NCBI RefSeq assembly: GCF_002127325.2 | Contig: NC_035435.2 | Span: 12,531,893-12,595,892, forward strand | Length of the DNA stretch: 64,000 nucleotides | Direction: 5' to 3' | Source of the DNA: Helianthus annuus | Taxonomy: Eukaryota > Streptophyta > Magnoliopsida > Asterales > Asteraceae | Shown here: one piece after another, positions 11,739 through 23,367 of the stretch | Numbering within the stretch: position 1 is the first letter of the stretch | Layout: each line of letters starts with the position of its first letter | The notes under the pieces: model-generated | Databases searched by the model: none | The model's input: the letters and a program-made list of their open reading frames with translations, nothing else | What the model was told of the DNA's origin: nothing | Made by a program: the position numbers and the translations under genes

Positions 11739-12232
11739 TGTTGGTGCATATTTGTGACAACAACTTAGATTTGGTCTTTGGATATCTTGTAATTAGTTAA
11801 ACGTTAAACAGTTAGCGGGTTTAGCTTTGTAATAGTTAGTTGTAATGTTTGGGCTAACCAAACCCAACGAATTGGGTGTATGGGGGTGAATTGGGCTTGT
11901 CCAATTGCAGTCCATGAGGTTTAACCTAGCCCAAGTAGCAAACCTTGTGTTATATAAACACGGTTAGGCTTTAGGGTTTAGGTTAATCAGCCAAAACAAT
12001 GTTTTAGAGAGGAATTTCGTGAGAGCTCCTACAGCTTGGACGAATTTAGAGTTGGTTAGGGATCTTGATCGATTGTAATCAGTGTGATAGATAATCAATA
12101 AAGATCCGGTTTGAAAGTGAATTGTTGTTTCTGTTCCTCTACTTGTTTCTGTGATATTCTGATCAAGAGGATTCCGCACTCTTGATTAGATTGACAATTC
12201 TGTGAAAGATCCATACATCAAGGGGACCTACA
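11739..12232 (+). repeat. 3' LTR of gag-only copia element
   Basis: 494 bp and about 98% identical to 6704-7198, followed by the target duplication ATTAT. Confidence 0.9.
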
Positions 12233-12237
12233 ATTAT

Positions 12238-13347
12238 TTGGGCATGTCCCCAGTATCGCCAGTAGTGCACGATGATCCTGGTACAGTTCATGGCAATGGG
12301 ACCAGTACTCGCTTTAGGGGCTGACAATTTCATTGTACTGGCTGTATCCGGGATCCTACATATAATAGTAGACGTACCATACATCCGTTCCTAAGGTTTC
12401 TAACTTTATCACGTTAGCTAAGCTTTTGACATTATCATGTCACTAAGTTTGGATAGTCGCCAGAGAGGGTCATACTCCAGTTTTTTGGGCTTGTCCCCAG
12501 TTTTTTGGGCCTGTCCCCAGTATATTGGGCTTGTCCCCAGTCGCTAACTCTTCTCTTATATTGGCTTAGTCACAAGTTATGTTCCATTTCAGGTTTTTGA
12601 AGTTAAACAGCTAAGGATCCTTGATCCTTACCTTTTACTAAGGTTTGTCTTTTGGTTATCCTGATTGTAAATGTTAAAGGTTTAGGATTCTAACTTGGAT
12701 TCTCAGGTATGTTCCTTGATCATTTTAATTTTATTCTTTATTTATCTAAGTGACCCTTATTCTTTGACAACAGGACACATGATCCTTAAGTTACATTACT
12801 TTTTTGAATTTATCGATTATAGGATATTTGATCCTTGATCATATCCTAAAACCTTTGACATGATTTATTAAACTTTTATACCTTACTTATGAATTCAAAC
12901 AAGGTATATTACAACAGTTAAAAAATAAAGTATTCACAAGAATAACAACACATCATAAGCCAAAAGATTAAATTTTTATTTATTTATTTATCAAAAGTTA
13001 ACCCTTAAAGGTTGTCAAAATTGCCAACCCAAACTTCTACCAGCAAAACGTGGCCCGTCCACTTGGATTGGCAAAGGGTGTCCATATTTAACAAGGTCTA
13101 AGTGCTGGAAATAAAGGCGGAAGGATAACAAGTGGCTTCATCCCCCAAACAGAGGATCCATCCACCACCCATTATCCTACCTATTGTCCAAGGATCCATG
13201 ATCCTCAACCCTAAGAACTATTGTCTAAGTTATTACAGACCAACTATTGTTCGAGAAAAACACCATCAAAACAAAAACCACTACCAAATCATGAAAAATG
13301 GGCTCCGACCGCGTCTAGATAAATCCATCATCGCCCATTTCTACAGC
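12238..13347. repeat. Spacer of Tat copy B after the copia insertion
   Basis: This continues the copy B spacer and matches 1950-3060 of copy A. It has GGGCTTGTCCCCAG units at about 12486-12540 and the segment with ACCAGCAAAACGTGGCCCGT at 13040 (copy A 2770). No gene is seen. Confidence 0.65.
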
Positions 13348-13748
13348 TCACACCTTGGCTGCATCACCACCAGCATCAGCACCGCCAGCTTGATCCTTCC
13401 CGCTACCACTTGCCTCAATCGCCAAGACCTTGGTAGCCTCTTCCTCATCATCTAGCTCAGCCAGCTTCTCCCTCTAACCCTCCTGGTCCCAAGTGGTCCT
13501 GTCAAAGTCAGGATCCTCAGCCTCCTTGGCCATTGTAGCTTGATCTTGTACATGGTGATGGCAGCAGAGATTTTAGCATCCTCCAGCACCTCATGCTTCT
13601 CATGATCAGCATTAATTTGGGCCATGACCACCTGCTTCTTCGCCAAATTCAGCTCTCTCTCAAGGGAAGAGATGGTTTCATCCTTTGCCAGGAACAACTT
13701 TTGGAACTCCAGGTGCTTCTGCTCAACCTCTTCGACGTACGCATCTGA
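13348..13748 (-). pseudogene. Antisense gene of Tat copy B, exon 4 main part
   Basis: The minus strand encodes a counterpart of the copy A exon 4: HEKHEVLEDAKISAAITMYK, then a frameshift near 13480, then an acidic Gly/Ala-rich tail ending at a TGA (13350-13348). The upstream end of the exon lies beyond the composite insertion, at 25237-25216. The reading frame is broken, so it is a pseudogene. Confidence 0.75.
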
Positions 13749-14012
13749 TTGGAGTGTCGCGCTCCGGTCAAAGATAAGATTTATAAGCCCTATTTACCCT
13801 TAATAAATAGCTAGTGGTAGCAAGGGGTCGAACCATGAAGAGTATGTGGTTTGTGTGTGGATTCGATTGAATTATCAAAAGTGTCACAATCTATGAAGCT
13901 TGCTAGAATAATTTTTATGTTTTCGTTTAATTGAGAGATATGATTTTTAACTAAATGGATTGATGAGAATGATTGACAACTACTACTTAACGATTGCAAT
14001 AAAAATGGTTAC

Positions 14013-15717
14013 TGTCGCGGCCCCCGACCCACCCTGGACGGAGTCGGGCCCGCGATGCAGATCCAGTGGTACCCGTGATATTTAATTTATGCGACAGCGG
14101 AAGTCTTTTTACAATAGGATCTTTTCACCGGAAAATGCTCGTTTAATATATTACACAAAGTTTAAGGGATAAATCCCATAATTTACAATAAGTTGATTTC
14201 ACACAGAAATCTTTATTTTTCAACACACGTTTTATTGGTTTATTTACACTGAGCCACTTCTCTGAGCTTGATAGTGCTTTACTGCACTTTTCCTGGATCA
14301 CACAGATCACCTGAAACATGTTTGAAAAAGGTTTTGTCAGCGGGGAAATACTGAGTGAATCATTCTGTTTTCTAAAACGACCCGTTAGTTATAATTTGCA
14401 GTATTAAGAGCGATTACAATGTTTCTATCAACCAATTATCAAGAATGGGTATTTGTCACTCGATTCATTTCTGTGACTGTGGTCATACCACTATTGGGTC
14501 CCGTTGCCCTAATAGTGACGGTGTACTCACACCATGGTTGCAAAAGTCGCTAGGCGCTCCCTAGTCGGATTCGGGAGTACTCGGGAGGTACTCGGGAGTA
14601 TTCGGGAGTACTCGGGGAGTAATTGGCCTGGGAGAAGAGTACTCGTGCCTCGGCAACCTACCTTGTAGCGAGTACTCGGGGAGTACTCGGAGCCTAGTCG
14701 GGACTTTTACAACCATGACTCACACAGAGTAATAATTACTCACATAGAGTAATATTCACTCACATATAGTGATAAAAATAGTAATGTGCACAATACCCCA
14801 TATACCAGCTGTAATTTGGTGATTACAAAGACTTAATCCCTGTAATTATAACCTTGAAAATAATTTGAGGTATTGTAATACTTACTCACAAACGGTGAGA
14901 AAATAATTTAAAAAGGAGAATGACTCACATTGCAGATTAACGAGCAATAGATATAAGCCTACTGATTAGCCTTGATTACACCTAGTTTTAACACAATGCA
15001 CACACACAGGTTAGTAACTAATACAGCAATTACGTCAATTCACGAGATTAAACCTTCACAACAATTAATCAGTGCAATACTCGATAATTCAATCGGATTC
15101 ACAACGAATAACAGAGCATAGTCCGAATTCGAACAGCACTCTAATATTCAAGTCGAAATCACGACGAATAATCAAAGTACAAGCTCAATTGAGCAGCACC
15201 TAGACTATCGTTGGATAGTTATAATCGATCGGACGTTGAATCGTAAAAGCGATCGAGTTATTACCCTAATTGCGGCAGCGTTTCGATAATTGTGTGTGTG
15301 TGTTGGACTGTTTCTGTGATAACTCGCTCTACGTAACTCGGATTTACGTCGTTCCAAAGACAGAATTCAAGTCCCAACCCCCTCTATTTATACCCGAAAT
15401 TTGACACCGTCGCGTAGCGCGAGGGGTACCCCCTATAGGCGTCGCGCTACGCGAGTGGTAACCTATGTTCATAGGGTAGCTACGTGTGTAACTAGGCTTG
15501 CTGTGTTGACAGTTTTATCAAATTCGATTTTGATTGAAAGTTATGAAGATAATCGTTGGCTAGGGTTTATCCCCCCCTGAGTTTTAGGGGCCCTGTTCCT
15601 GATTCTGATTGTTCTGGAAATTTTAGGGTTAGTACAGAATTTCTTGGGTTTCTTAATTAGGGTTTCCTTAATAGCTAATTACCATCCTAATTATGGATTT
15701 TAGTGACAGTTGTTACA
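14013..15717 (-). repeat. 3' LTR of Tekay-like element, with nested MITE
   Basis: 1705 bp on the map; 1512 bp after removing the MITE and one 8-bp duplication, close to the 1515 bp of the other LTR. Plus-strand ends are TGTCGCGG and GTTACA. It contains the palindromic GC-rich segment GTCGCGTAGCGCGAGG near 15410. Confidence 0.9.
14533..14717. mobile_element. 185-bp hAT-type MITE in the 3' LTR
   Basis: The 8-bp target duplication ACTCACAC is perfect (14525-14532 and 14718-14725). The 16-bp terminal inverted repeats are CATGGTTGCAAAAGTC and GACTTTTACAACCATG, with one mismatch. The interior repeats GGGAGTACTCGGGAG several times. The partner LTR (position 22372) has the empty site, so insertion happened after the retrotransposon integrated. 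Confidence 0.9.
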
Positions 15718-15735
15718 TCCTCCCCACCTTAAGAA
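15718..15735 (-). promoter_or_regulatory. Polypurine tract of Tekay-like element
   Basis: The minus strand reads AAGGTGGGGAGGA directly before the 3' LTR (TGTAACAACTG). Confidence 0.7.
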
Positions 15736-15753
15736 AAATCTCGTCCTCGAGAT

Positions 15754-18315
15754 TTACTGGAATAGATGAGGGTACTTTCGCTTCATTTCCGATTCCAGTT
15801 CCCAAGTGTATTCTGGTCCTCTCTTGGATTCCCATTTGACTTTTACTAGCACTAGTCGTTTGTGCTTGAGAAACTTGACTTTTCTATCTTCGATCTGTAG
15901 TGGTTTCTCTATAAACTTTAATTTTTCGTTCACCTCTACATCTTGAAGAGGTACTACCAGGGATTCGTCTGATAAACATTTCTTGAGATTGGATACATGA
16001 AATACATCATGTACTCCAGCCAATTCTTCTGGTAGTTGTAAACGATAAGCAACTGGTCCGATTCGTTGAATCACTGGGAATGGGCCAACGTACCTTGGAT
16101 TTAGCTTTCCTTTCTTTCCGAATCGTACTACTCCTTTCCAAGGAGAAACTTTTAAAAGTACTCTATCTTCGACTTGAAATTCTAAAGGCTTGCGACGATT
16201 GTCTGCATAGCTTTTCTGGCGATCTCTGGCTGTTTTTAATCTTTCCTTGATCTGAGTTATCTTGTCAGTAGTTTCTTGTACTATTTCAGGACCTGATAAT
16301 TGACTTTCTCCGATTTCTGCCCAACATACTGGAGTTCTGCACTTGCGTCCATATAGTGCTTCAAATGGTGCAGCTTCGATGCTTGAATGATAACTATTGT
16401 TATAGGAGAATTCAATTAATGGCAATTGGCTATCCCAATTACCACCAAAGTCAATTACACATGCTCGGAGCATGTCTTCTAGAGTTTGTATTGTCCTTTC
16501 ACTCTGTCCGTCTGTTTGTGGATGATATGCAGTACTTAGATTTAGTCGAGTTCCCATTGGTTTCTGAAAACTTTTCCAGAAATGAGAAGTAAATCGACTA
16601 TCTCTATCCGATACAATAGAGAGTGGGACTCCATGTAGGGATACTACTTCGTCCACATATAGTTGTGCTAACCTTTCCATGCTAAAGGTTTCTTTCATTG
16701 GTAAGAAATGAGCTGATTTGGTTAATCGGTCTACAATTACCCAAATTGCATCATTCCCTCTTTTTGTTTTGGGTAACTTAGTAACAAAATCCATTGTTAT
16801 GAGTTCCCATTTCCATACAGGCATTTCTAACTGTTGTAGTAGTCCTGAAGGTTTCTGGTGTTCAGCTTTAATTTGTGAACAAGTTAAACACTTGGATACG
16901 TATTCGGCTACATCCTTTTTCATTCCTATCCACCAGAAATGATTTCTTAAATCTTGGTACATCTTATTGTTTCCTGGGTGCATGGTATACCTAGATTTAT
17001 GAGCTTTTTCTAAAATCTTATTTCTTAACTCTCCTTGCTTAGGTACCCAAATTCGTTTCTTATGGAATTTCCAAATTCCATCATTTCCTTGTTCTAGTTC
17101 TTTTAAGTAACCTTTCATTCCTTCAGCATTATCTTGGATTGCTGTTTTCTGAACTTCTTTGATTTGTGTCATTAAATCTACTTGTAGATTTAATCTCAGA
17201 GCACGGACTCGTTTCTGTTTCTCATGGTACTTACGACTTAAGGCATCTGCAACCACATTTGCCTTTCCTTCGTGATATTGGATATCACAGTCGTAATCGC
17301 TTAGCATCTCCATCCATTTTCTTTGCCTCATGTTTAACTCTTTTTGCCCAAATATATATCTTAGACTTTTATGATCTGTATAAACAGTAAACTTACTTCC
17401 ATACAGATAATGTCTCCAGATTTTAAGGGCAAAGATTATGGCTCCTAATTCTAGATCATGAGTCGTATAATTTTCTTCGTGCTTTTTCAGTTGTCTAGAA
17501 GCATACGCAATTACCTTCTTGCGTTGCATTAACACACATCCGTATCCTAATTTTGAAGCATCACAATATACTTCAAAGTCTTCTGTTCCTTCGGGTAAAG
17601 CTAAGATTGGTGCATTCGTCAATCTATGCTTTAAAATCTTAAAGGCTTCTTCTTGTCTAGATCCCCATTCAAACTTAGCGGCTTTACAGGTTAACTTAGT
17701 TAATGGTACAGCTATTTTAGAAAAATCTTTGATAAATCGTCTATAGTATCCAGCTAAGCCTAGAAAACTTCTTATCTCCATAGCTGTTTGTGGAACTTTC
17801 CACTTCGTAATTGCGTCTATCTTAGCAGGATCTACATGGATACCTTCATGATTTACCACATGTCCTAAAAATTGTACTTCTTGCAGCCAAAATTCACATT
17901 TCGAGAATTTGGCATAAAGCCTTTCTTTTCTTAACAAAGTTAAGAGAACGTGTAAATGCTCACAATGTTCTTTTTGGCTTTTGGAGTAAATAAGTATATC
18001 GTCGATGAAAACGATCACAAATTTATCCAAGTATGGTTTACAGATTCGATTCATCATGTCCATGAATGCTGCTGGGGCATTCGTTAATCCAAAGGGCATG
18101 ACTGTAAACTCATAATGACCATACCTAGTTCTGAAAGCAGTTTTAGGTATGTCTTCTTCTTGTACCTTCAACTGATGATATCCAGATCTTAAATCTATCT
18201 TTGAGAAATACCTAGCTCCTTGCAATTGATCAAAAAGATCGTCAATCCTAGGTAGTGGGTATCGATTCTTAATTGTAACCTTATTCAATTCTCTATAATC
18301 GATACACATTCTCAT
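15754..18315 (-). pseudogene. Gypsy pol: RT, RNase H, integrase, chromodomain (5' stop)
   Basis: 853 codons are open, starting just inside reverse transcriptase (CIDYRELNK). RT has the active site FIDD near residue 105. RNase H begins about 245 ([11 protein letters not shown]). Integrase has the HHCC finger near 440-490 (CLTCSQIK), DDE motifs [16 protein letters not shown] and TDGQSERT, and a C-terminal module with [10 protein letters not shown]. The last ~70 residues form a chromodomain-like fold ([16 protein letters not shown]), characteristic of chromoviruses that target heterochromatin. The upstream codon at 18318-18316 is TAG where a sense codon (Ser in relatives) is expected, separating this part from protease. 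Length and domain order are otherwise complete. Confidence 0.9.
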
Positions 18316-18497
18316 CTATCCATCTTTCTTTTTCACAAACAGTACTGGTGCACCCCAAGGGGATGAACTAGGTTGTATGAATCCTTTGCTTAATAATTCA
18401 TCTAATTGCTTTTTCAATTCTAGCATTTCGGTAGGTGCTAATCTATATGGTGCTTTGGCTATTGGTGCAGTACCTGGAATTAAATGAATTCTAAACT
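18316..18497 (-). pseudogene. Protease-RT junction with frameshift and stop
   Basis: Between the gag-protease stop (18498) and the RT frame, the text of relatives ([19 protein letters not shown]) is present but shifted by one base near 18540 (GTTTTCC instead of a longer T run). The text then ends at the TAG at 18316. Both lesions are single-base events, so the copy is near-intact. Confidence 0.7.
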
Positions 18498-20240
18498 CTA
18501 CTTCTCTATCAGGTGGTAATCCAGGTAATTCTTCTGGAAAACGTCTGGGTATTCTGACACTACCGGGATGTCCTGAAGTTCCTTATCCTTAGTGTTAATA
18601 ATTACTGAAATCATGTACATCATTTCCTGCTTTCTCGAATAACTAGCCAATTTCATTACTGAGATGAATTTTAATGGTTTTCGAGGTCTATCTCCAGTAA
18701 TTAAAATTACTTCTCCTGTAGGTGTTTGAATTTCTACAGCATTTTTGTCACATAGGATTCGTGCATGGTTGGCTATCAACCAATCCATTCCTAATACTAC
18801 ATCGAATCCTGCTAAATTCATTGGTAACAAATTTGCAGAAAACTTATGGCCTAATAATTCTATTTTTCCTTCTTGCCAGATTTTATCTATTTTCACAGAA
18901 TTTCCTTCTGCGGTTTCTACTGTGAAGATTTGCCTAAGAGTGGTTAACGGTAACTTAAGATCTTGGCAAAATAAAGTATTTATAAAACTTTGGTTCGCAC
19001 CAGAGTCAAATAATACTTTTGCAAAGACGTTGTGAACTAAGAACGTACCAGCTATCACATCGGGGATGAGTTCGGCCTCTTGAGTGGTCAGCTGGAATGC
19101 TCGCGCATTTCTCTTGGTTGTTCCTTCAGCTGGTTTGGCTTGGTTAACTACAGGTTTAGCTAACTTAGGACATTCAAATTGAAAGTGTCCCCTTTCTCTG
19201 CAATTATAACAAACTTTTGTTTTCTTCCTGCAGTCTTCTTCCCGATGTCCTTTCATTTTGCAAAAATTGCAAACCATGTTGCATTGTCCATAATGCTTCT
19301 TTTTGCAAATTTTGCAGAAAGGAGATGATGAGGATTGCCCGGTTCCTCTTTTCTTGGCATTACCCACACGAAATCCCTGGGTAATCTTTTGAGCTAATTC
19401 CTTCTTGCGATCTTCTTCTCTTGTGCGTACCAATTCATCCGTCAGGGTATTAGCTAATTCTACCGCATCGTCAATAGTACGGGGTCTCGCGGCTTTAACG
19501 ATGTTTCGGATTTCACTAATTAACCCCCAGATGTAACGAGAGATAAGTACCGGTTCTGGCGAAGCCAGTGATGGCACTACCCTTGCGTATTCAAAGAATG
19601 TCGAAGTATAGCCTCGACAATCTACTCCTGTCATGCGGTGACTAAGGAATTTGTTTGCCATCTGTTCCTTCTCGTATTCGGGACAGAATTTTCTTTCTAC
19701 CAAACTCTTAAATTCTCCCCAACCTATGGCATAGGCTATCCTTCTTCCTTTTGCCTGGAGGACCGTGTTCCACCATTCTAATGCTCCTTCTTTGAACAGA
19801 TTTGATGCATACATCACTTGATCCTCTTTGGCACATTTGCTTATTGCGATTACTGCTTCGGTTTTCTCTAACCAACGCATTGTTGCAGTTGCCCCTTCGT
19901 TACCTGCAAATTCTGCGGGTTTGCAGGCAAGAAATTCTTTGTAAGTGCAACCAGACGTTGCAGCTTTCATTCTTTTTGGGAGTGGGGCCTGCTGCGGATC
20001 ATGATCGTCATGATTGCCGCCTCCATTTATGATGTTACTGCCGTTATCTTCTGGAATACGTTTACTAGGAATTAATTGTGGTTCGGCAGGTTTCTGAACA
20101 GCAGCTACAATTTCTGGAATAGCATGAGCTATCCCTTGGGCGATAAAATGCTCGATATCTTGTCGAGTTATATATTGATCTTCTTGTTCTTGCTCAGATT
20201 GATTTACTTCATTAATTGGTTCATTGTTAGCGTTTTCCAT
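18498..20240 (-). CDS. Gypsy gag-protease
   Basis: 580 codons. The N-terminal ~90 residues are acidic and disordered (NESNxx-rich), then the retrotransposon gag capsid region ([35 protein letters not shown]) spans ~100-300. There are three zinc-binding clusters between ~315 and 365, including [14 protein letters not shown] and [14 protein letters not shown], which fit the CX2CX4HX4C nucleic-acid-binding knuckle. Aspartic protease follows, with active-site [10 protein letters not shown] near 415 and VLGMDWL near 490. The natural fusion into RT is lost by the frameshift near 18540. It is full-length for a Tekay-type gag-protease. Confidence 0.85.
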   Translation of the reverse strand: MENANNEPINEVNQSEQEQEDQYITRQDIEHFIAQGIAHAIPEIVAAVQKPAEPQLIPSKRIPEDNGSNIINGGGNHDDHDPQQAPLPKRMKAATSGCTYKEFLACKPAEFAGNEGATATMRWLEKTEAVIAISKCAKEDQVMYASNLFKEGALEWWNTVLQAKGRRIAYAIGWGEFKSLVERKFCPEYEKEQMANKFLSHRMTGVDCRGYTSTFFEYARVVPSLASPEPVLISRYIWGLISEIRNIVKAARPRTIDDAVELANTLTDELVRTREEDRKKELAQKITQGFRVGNAKKRGTGQSSSSPFCKICKKKHYGQCNMVCNFCKMKGHREEDCRKKTKVCYNCRERGHFQFECPKLAKPVVNQAKPAEGTTKRNARAFQLTTQEAELIPDVIAGTFLVHNVFAKVLFDSGANQSFINTLFCQDLKLPLTTLRQIFTVETAEGNSVKIDKIWQEGKIELLGHKFSANLLPMNLAGFDVVLGMDWLIANHARILCDKNAVEIQTPTGEVILITGDRPRKPLKFISVMKLASYSRKQEMMYMISVIINTKDKELQDIPVVSEYPDVFQKNYLDYHLIEK

Positions 20241-20478
20241 CTGCTAATTGGTAAAATTATTAGTGTCTAACTTATTAATGACAAAATTCACATAGATAAG
20301 CACATAGATTATCACAACATTCAAGTATAACCAAAATTGTCGATTTCTCGACTTTTACTTTGTTAGTATATTGTATATGCATCCATACACACCGTATTTT
20401 ACAGAGTTTTATTGCCCATTTTACAGAATTTTAAGTTACTATCATACAATACGGCTTTCTGTGGTTTAACTGACGGTT

Positions 20479-21276
20479 CTAGTAACGATTCTCCCTCTCA
20501 TCGTACTTCCAAGTTAGATGCTCCCCCATTTCCCTGATCCTATTACCTGTACCTATCAGTTCTTCACCGAACTGACGGAGTTCAGCTAGGTTTTCATTAC
20601 TCATGGGAGGATTTGGGAGTGGTTCTGGGTCAAATTGTGGAAGGAAGCTATAAGGACTGTTGACTATGTTTTGGAATTGCCAGTCATTGGTCCACCATTC
20701 CTCCATTTGGCCTAATGGTCTGGTATGAACTAGTGGGTCTGGAATAGCTGGTCCTAGGTTTAGTGGGAATTGAACTGTAGCCGGGTAAGAAAAGAGATTA
20801 TCGTTGATAGGCTCTAAAACATCACAATTTTCCAGTAGGCGATCTATTTCGTCTTGGAACGTGAATTCCTCAGATTGTTTAGAGCTTTCGCCAATTTCTA
20901 TTCCCTTTTGTTTCAGATCTATTCCTATTTCTTTTTCGGGTGGTTTTGGACTTTCTCCAGTTTCTATTTCCTTTCCCTTGCTCATGATCACAGGATTTTC
21001 TATTTTAGGGAGTCTCCTAGTGGCAGGTTTCCTACGGCGTACTTTCCTCCACCCTACGTATCTTCTCTTCTTTTTAGGTTTGGCTTTTTCCAGCGGTGGA
21101 GCTTTGAATTCCACAGGTTCTTCTATGTCAGCAATGTAACCAGTAAAGTCGTGAGAGACTTCGATAGGCACTGGATATAAGTTGAGATTCTGGAATGCTT
21201 TCGACATCTCATTCATGCTGCATAGCATATATGCAAAATGCAATGTTAAAATTTTGGAACAAAGTTTAACAAACAA
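20479..21276 (-). CDS. Extra ORF upstream of gag in Tekay-like element
   Basis: 265 codons in the same direction as gag, between the 5' LTR and gag. The natural start may be an internal ATG (MNEMSKAFQNLNLYP) rather than the first one. The sequence has a strongly basic segment (KPKKKRRYVGWRKVRRRK) that could be a nuclear or nucleolar signal or RNA-binding patch. A Glu/Lys-rich stretch with a degenerate repeat (EIETGESPKPPEKEIG, EIGESSKQSEE) follows, then a Pro- and aromatic-rich C-terminus. I recognise no domain. It is open without stops in a young element, so it may be functional, but no role can be read from it. Confidence 0.55.
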   Translation of the reverse strand: MFVKLCSKILTLHFAYMLCSMNEMSKAFQNLNLYPVPIEVSHDFTGYIADIEEPVEFKAPPLEKAKPKKKRRYVGWRKVRRRKPATRRLPKIENPVIMSKGKEIETGESPKPPEKEIGIDLKQKGIEIGESSKQSEEFTFQDEIDRLLENCDVLEPINDNLFSYPATVQFPLNLGPAIPDPLVHTRPLGQMEEWWTNDWQFQNIVNSPYSFLPQFDPEPLPNPPMSNENLAELRQFGEELIGTGNRIREMGEHLTWKYDERENRY

Positions 21277-21393
21277 ACACTGAAGTTTTATTGCATATTA
21301 CTTTTTGTACAGAAATAACTGAAATAAACACACTGGGATTTTATTTATTTACGGGATTGTGATTTCTCTTACTAGACCCAACTTATCGGATAT

Positions 21394-21699
21394 TTAGAGA
21401 TTAGTATTTTCTACTACAGTAGCTAGCATATAGAGATTTGCCCATTTCTCGTCTATTTTATTTTCCCAAGGTGTACTATTATCCAATTCTTGGACTTCTG
21501 GGTTAAACCTAACTCTCTTGGTTCGGGGTTTCTTTTTCTCCTGGCTCTTTTTAAGTATTGAATCCCTTTTCTCTGGGGAAAGAGGATTCTCATAGTTTGA
21601 TTTGCGGACAAAGATTCCTTCTTCTAGGTTTACTGGGTTTCTAGAAGAAGACGCAATATCTATTTTGTGGTAGATAGCAGACAACTTTTGCTTACCCAT
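21394..21699 (-). CDS. Small extra ORF near the PBS of the Tekay-like element
   Basis: 101 codons, sense direction, 128 bp after the PBS. The protein is Lys/Ser/Pro-rich (KKSQEKKKPRTKRVRFNPE) and ends with an acidic, Trp-containing segment. KRVRFNPEVQ resembles the KVxF-type linear motif in a basic context, which is only a resemblance. No domain is recognised. It is the first AUG-started ORF of the predicted transcript and could act as a leader peptide or upstream ORF for the next ones. Confidence 0.45.
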   Translation of the reverse strand: MGKQKLSAIYHKIDIASSSRNPVNLEEGIFVRKSNYENPLSPEKRDSILKKSQEKKKPRTKRVRFNPEVQELDNSTPWENKIDEKWANLYMLATVVENTNL

Positions 21700-21830
21700 A
21701 CTGTAACTAAGAATAGCCAGTTAATAAAACATATAATCACCGAATAACAATTAGTAAAATTAAGCATTTGGACAAAATACTTAATTTAGGCTTAATTAGT
21801 GGCTCGATCAGTGGCTCAATTTAATTATTA

Positions 21831-21842
21831 GCTCTGATACCA
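21831..21842 (-). promoter_or_regulatory. Primer binding site of Tekay-like element
   Basis: The minus strand reads TGGTATCAGAGC (initiator Met tRNA type), a few bases after the 5' LTR end CCGCGACA. Confidence 0.8.
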
Positions 21843-21847
21843 CCTTC

Positions 21848-23362
21848 TGTCGCGGCCCCCGACCCACCCTGGACGGAGTCGGGGCCCGCGATGCAGATCC
21901 AGTGGTACCCGTGATATTTAATTTATGCGACAGCGGAAGTCTTTTTACAATAGGATCTTTTCACCGGAAAATGCTCGTTTAATATATTACACAAAGTTTA
22001 AGGGATAAATCCCATAATTTACAATAAGTTGATTTCACACAGAAATCTTTATTTTTCAACACACGTTTTATTGGTTTATTTACACTGAGCCACTTCTCTG
22101 AGCTTGATAGTGCTTTACTGCACTTTTCCTGGATCACACAGATCACCTGAAACATGTTTGAAAAAGGTTTTGTCAGCGGGGAAATACTGAGTGAATCATT
22201 CTGTTTTCTAAAACGACCCGTTAGTTATAATTTGCAGTATTAAGAGCGATTACAATGTTTCTATCAACCAATTATCAAGAATGGGTATTTGTCACTCGAT
22301 TCATTTCTGTGACTGTGGTCATACCACTATTGGGTCCCGTTGCCCTAATAGTGACGGTGTACTCACACAGAGTAATAATTACTCACATAGAGTAATATTC
22401 ACTCACATATAGTGATAAAAATAGTAATGTGCACAATACCCCATATACCAGCTGTAATTTGGTGATTACAAAGACTTAATCCCTGTAATTATAACCTTGA
22501 AAATAATTTGAGGTATTGTAATACTTACTCACAAACGGTGAGAAAATAATTTAAAAAGGAGAATGACTCACATTGCAGATTAACGAGCAATAGATATAAG
22601 CCTACTGATTAGCCTTGATTACACCTAGTTTTAACACAATGCACACACACAGGTTAGTAACTAATACAGCAATTACGTCAATTCACGAGATTAAACCTTC
22701 ACAACAATTAATCAGTGCAATACTCGATAATTCAATCGGATTCACAACGAATAACAGAGCATAGTCCGAATTCGAACAGCACTCTAATATTCAAGTCGAA
22801 ATCACGACGAATAATCAAAGTACAAGCTCAATTGAGCAGCACCTAGACTATCGTTGGATAGTTATAATCGATCGGACGTTGAATCGTAATAGCGATCGAG
22901 TTATTACCCTGATTGCGGCAGCGTTTCGATAATTGTGTGTGTGTGTGTTGGACTGTTTCTGTGATAACTCGCTCTACGTAACTCGGATTTACGTCGTTCC
23001 AAAGACAGAATTCAAGTCCCAACCCCCTCTATTTATACCCGAAATTTGACACCGTCGCGTAGCGCGAGGGGTACCCCCTATAGGCGTCGCGCTACGCGAG
23101 TGGTAACCTATGTTCATAGGGTAGCTACGTGTGTAACTAGGCGTGCTGTGTTGACAGTTTTATCAAATTCGATTTTGATTGAAAGTTATGAAGATAATCG
23201 TTGGCTAGGGTTTATCCCCCCCTGAGTTTTAGGGGCCCTGTTCCTGATTCTGATTGTTCTGGAAATTTTAGGGTTAGTGCAGAATTACTTGGGTTTCTTA
23301 ATTAGGGTTTCCTTAATAGCTAATTAGCATCCTAATTATGGATTTTAGTGACAGTTGTTACA
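21848..23362 (-). repeat. 5' LTR of Tekay-like element (1515 bp)
   Basis: Plus-strand ends are TGTCGCGGCC and GTTACA; followed by target duplication GTTAC. Nearly identical to 14013-15717 without its MITE. Confidence 0.9.
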
Positions 23363-23367
23363 GTTAC

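Larger units (their letters stand above)
6704..12232 (+). mobile_element. Gag-only (TR-GAG-like) Ty1/copia retrotransposon
   Basis: It has two ~495-bp LTRs, a perfect 5-bp target duplication (ATTAT at 6699-6703 and 12233-12237), a PBS and a polypurine tract. The only protein signal is a gag with zinc knuckle; no protease, integrase or reverse transcriptase is recognisable in the 1.6 kb after it. It therefore depends on enzymes supplied in trans. The LTRs differ at roughly ten positions plus one 1-bp indel by eye (about 98% identical), indicating a fairly recent insertion. I cannot assign the copia lineage securely. Confidence 0.85.
14013..23362 (-). mobile_element. Young chromodomain (Tekay/Del-like) Ty3/gypsy element
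   Basis: Complete LTR element with a 5-bp target duplication (GTTAC, 14008-14012 and 23363-23367). It reads on the minus strand: 5' LTR 21848-23362, PBS, two small extra ORFs, gag-protease, RT-RNaseH-integrase-chromodomain, polypurine tract, 3' LTR 14013-15717. Apart from a MITE in the 3' LTR, the LTRs differ at about seven bases and two 1-2 bp indels in 1.5 kb, so insertion was recent. One frameshift and one stop in the polyprotein make this copy defective. Confidence 0.9.
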
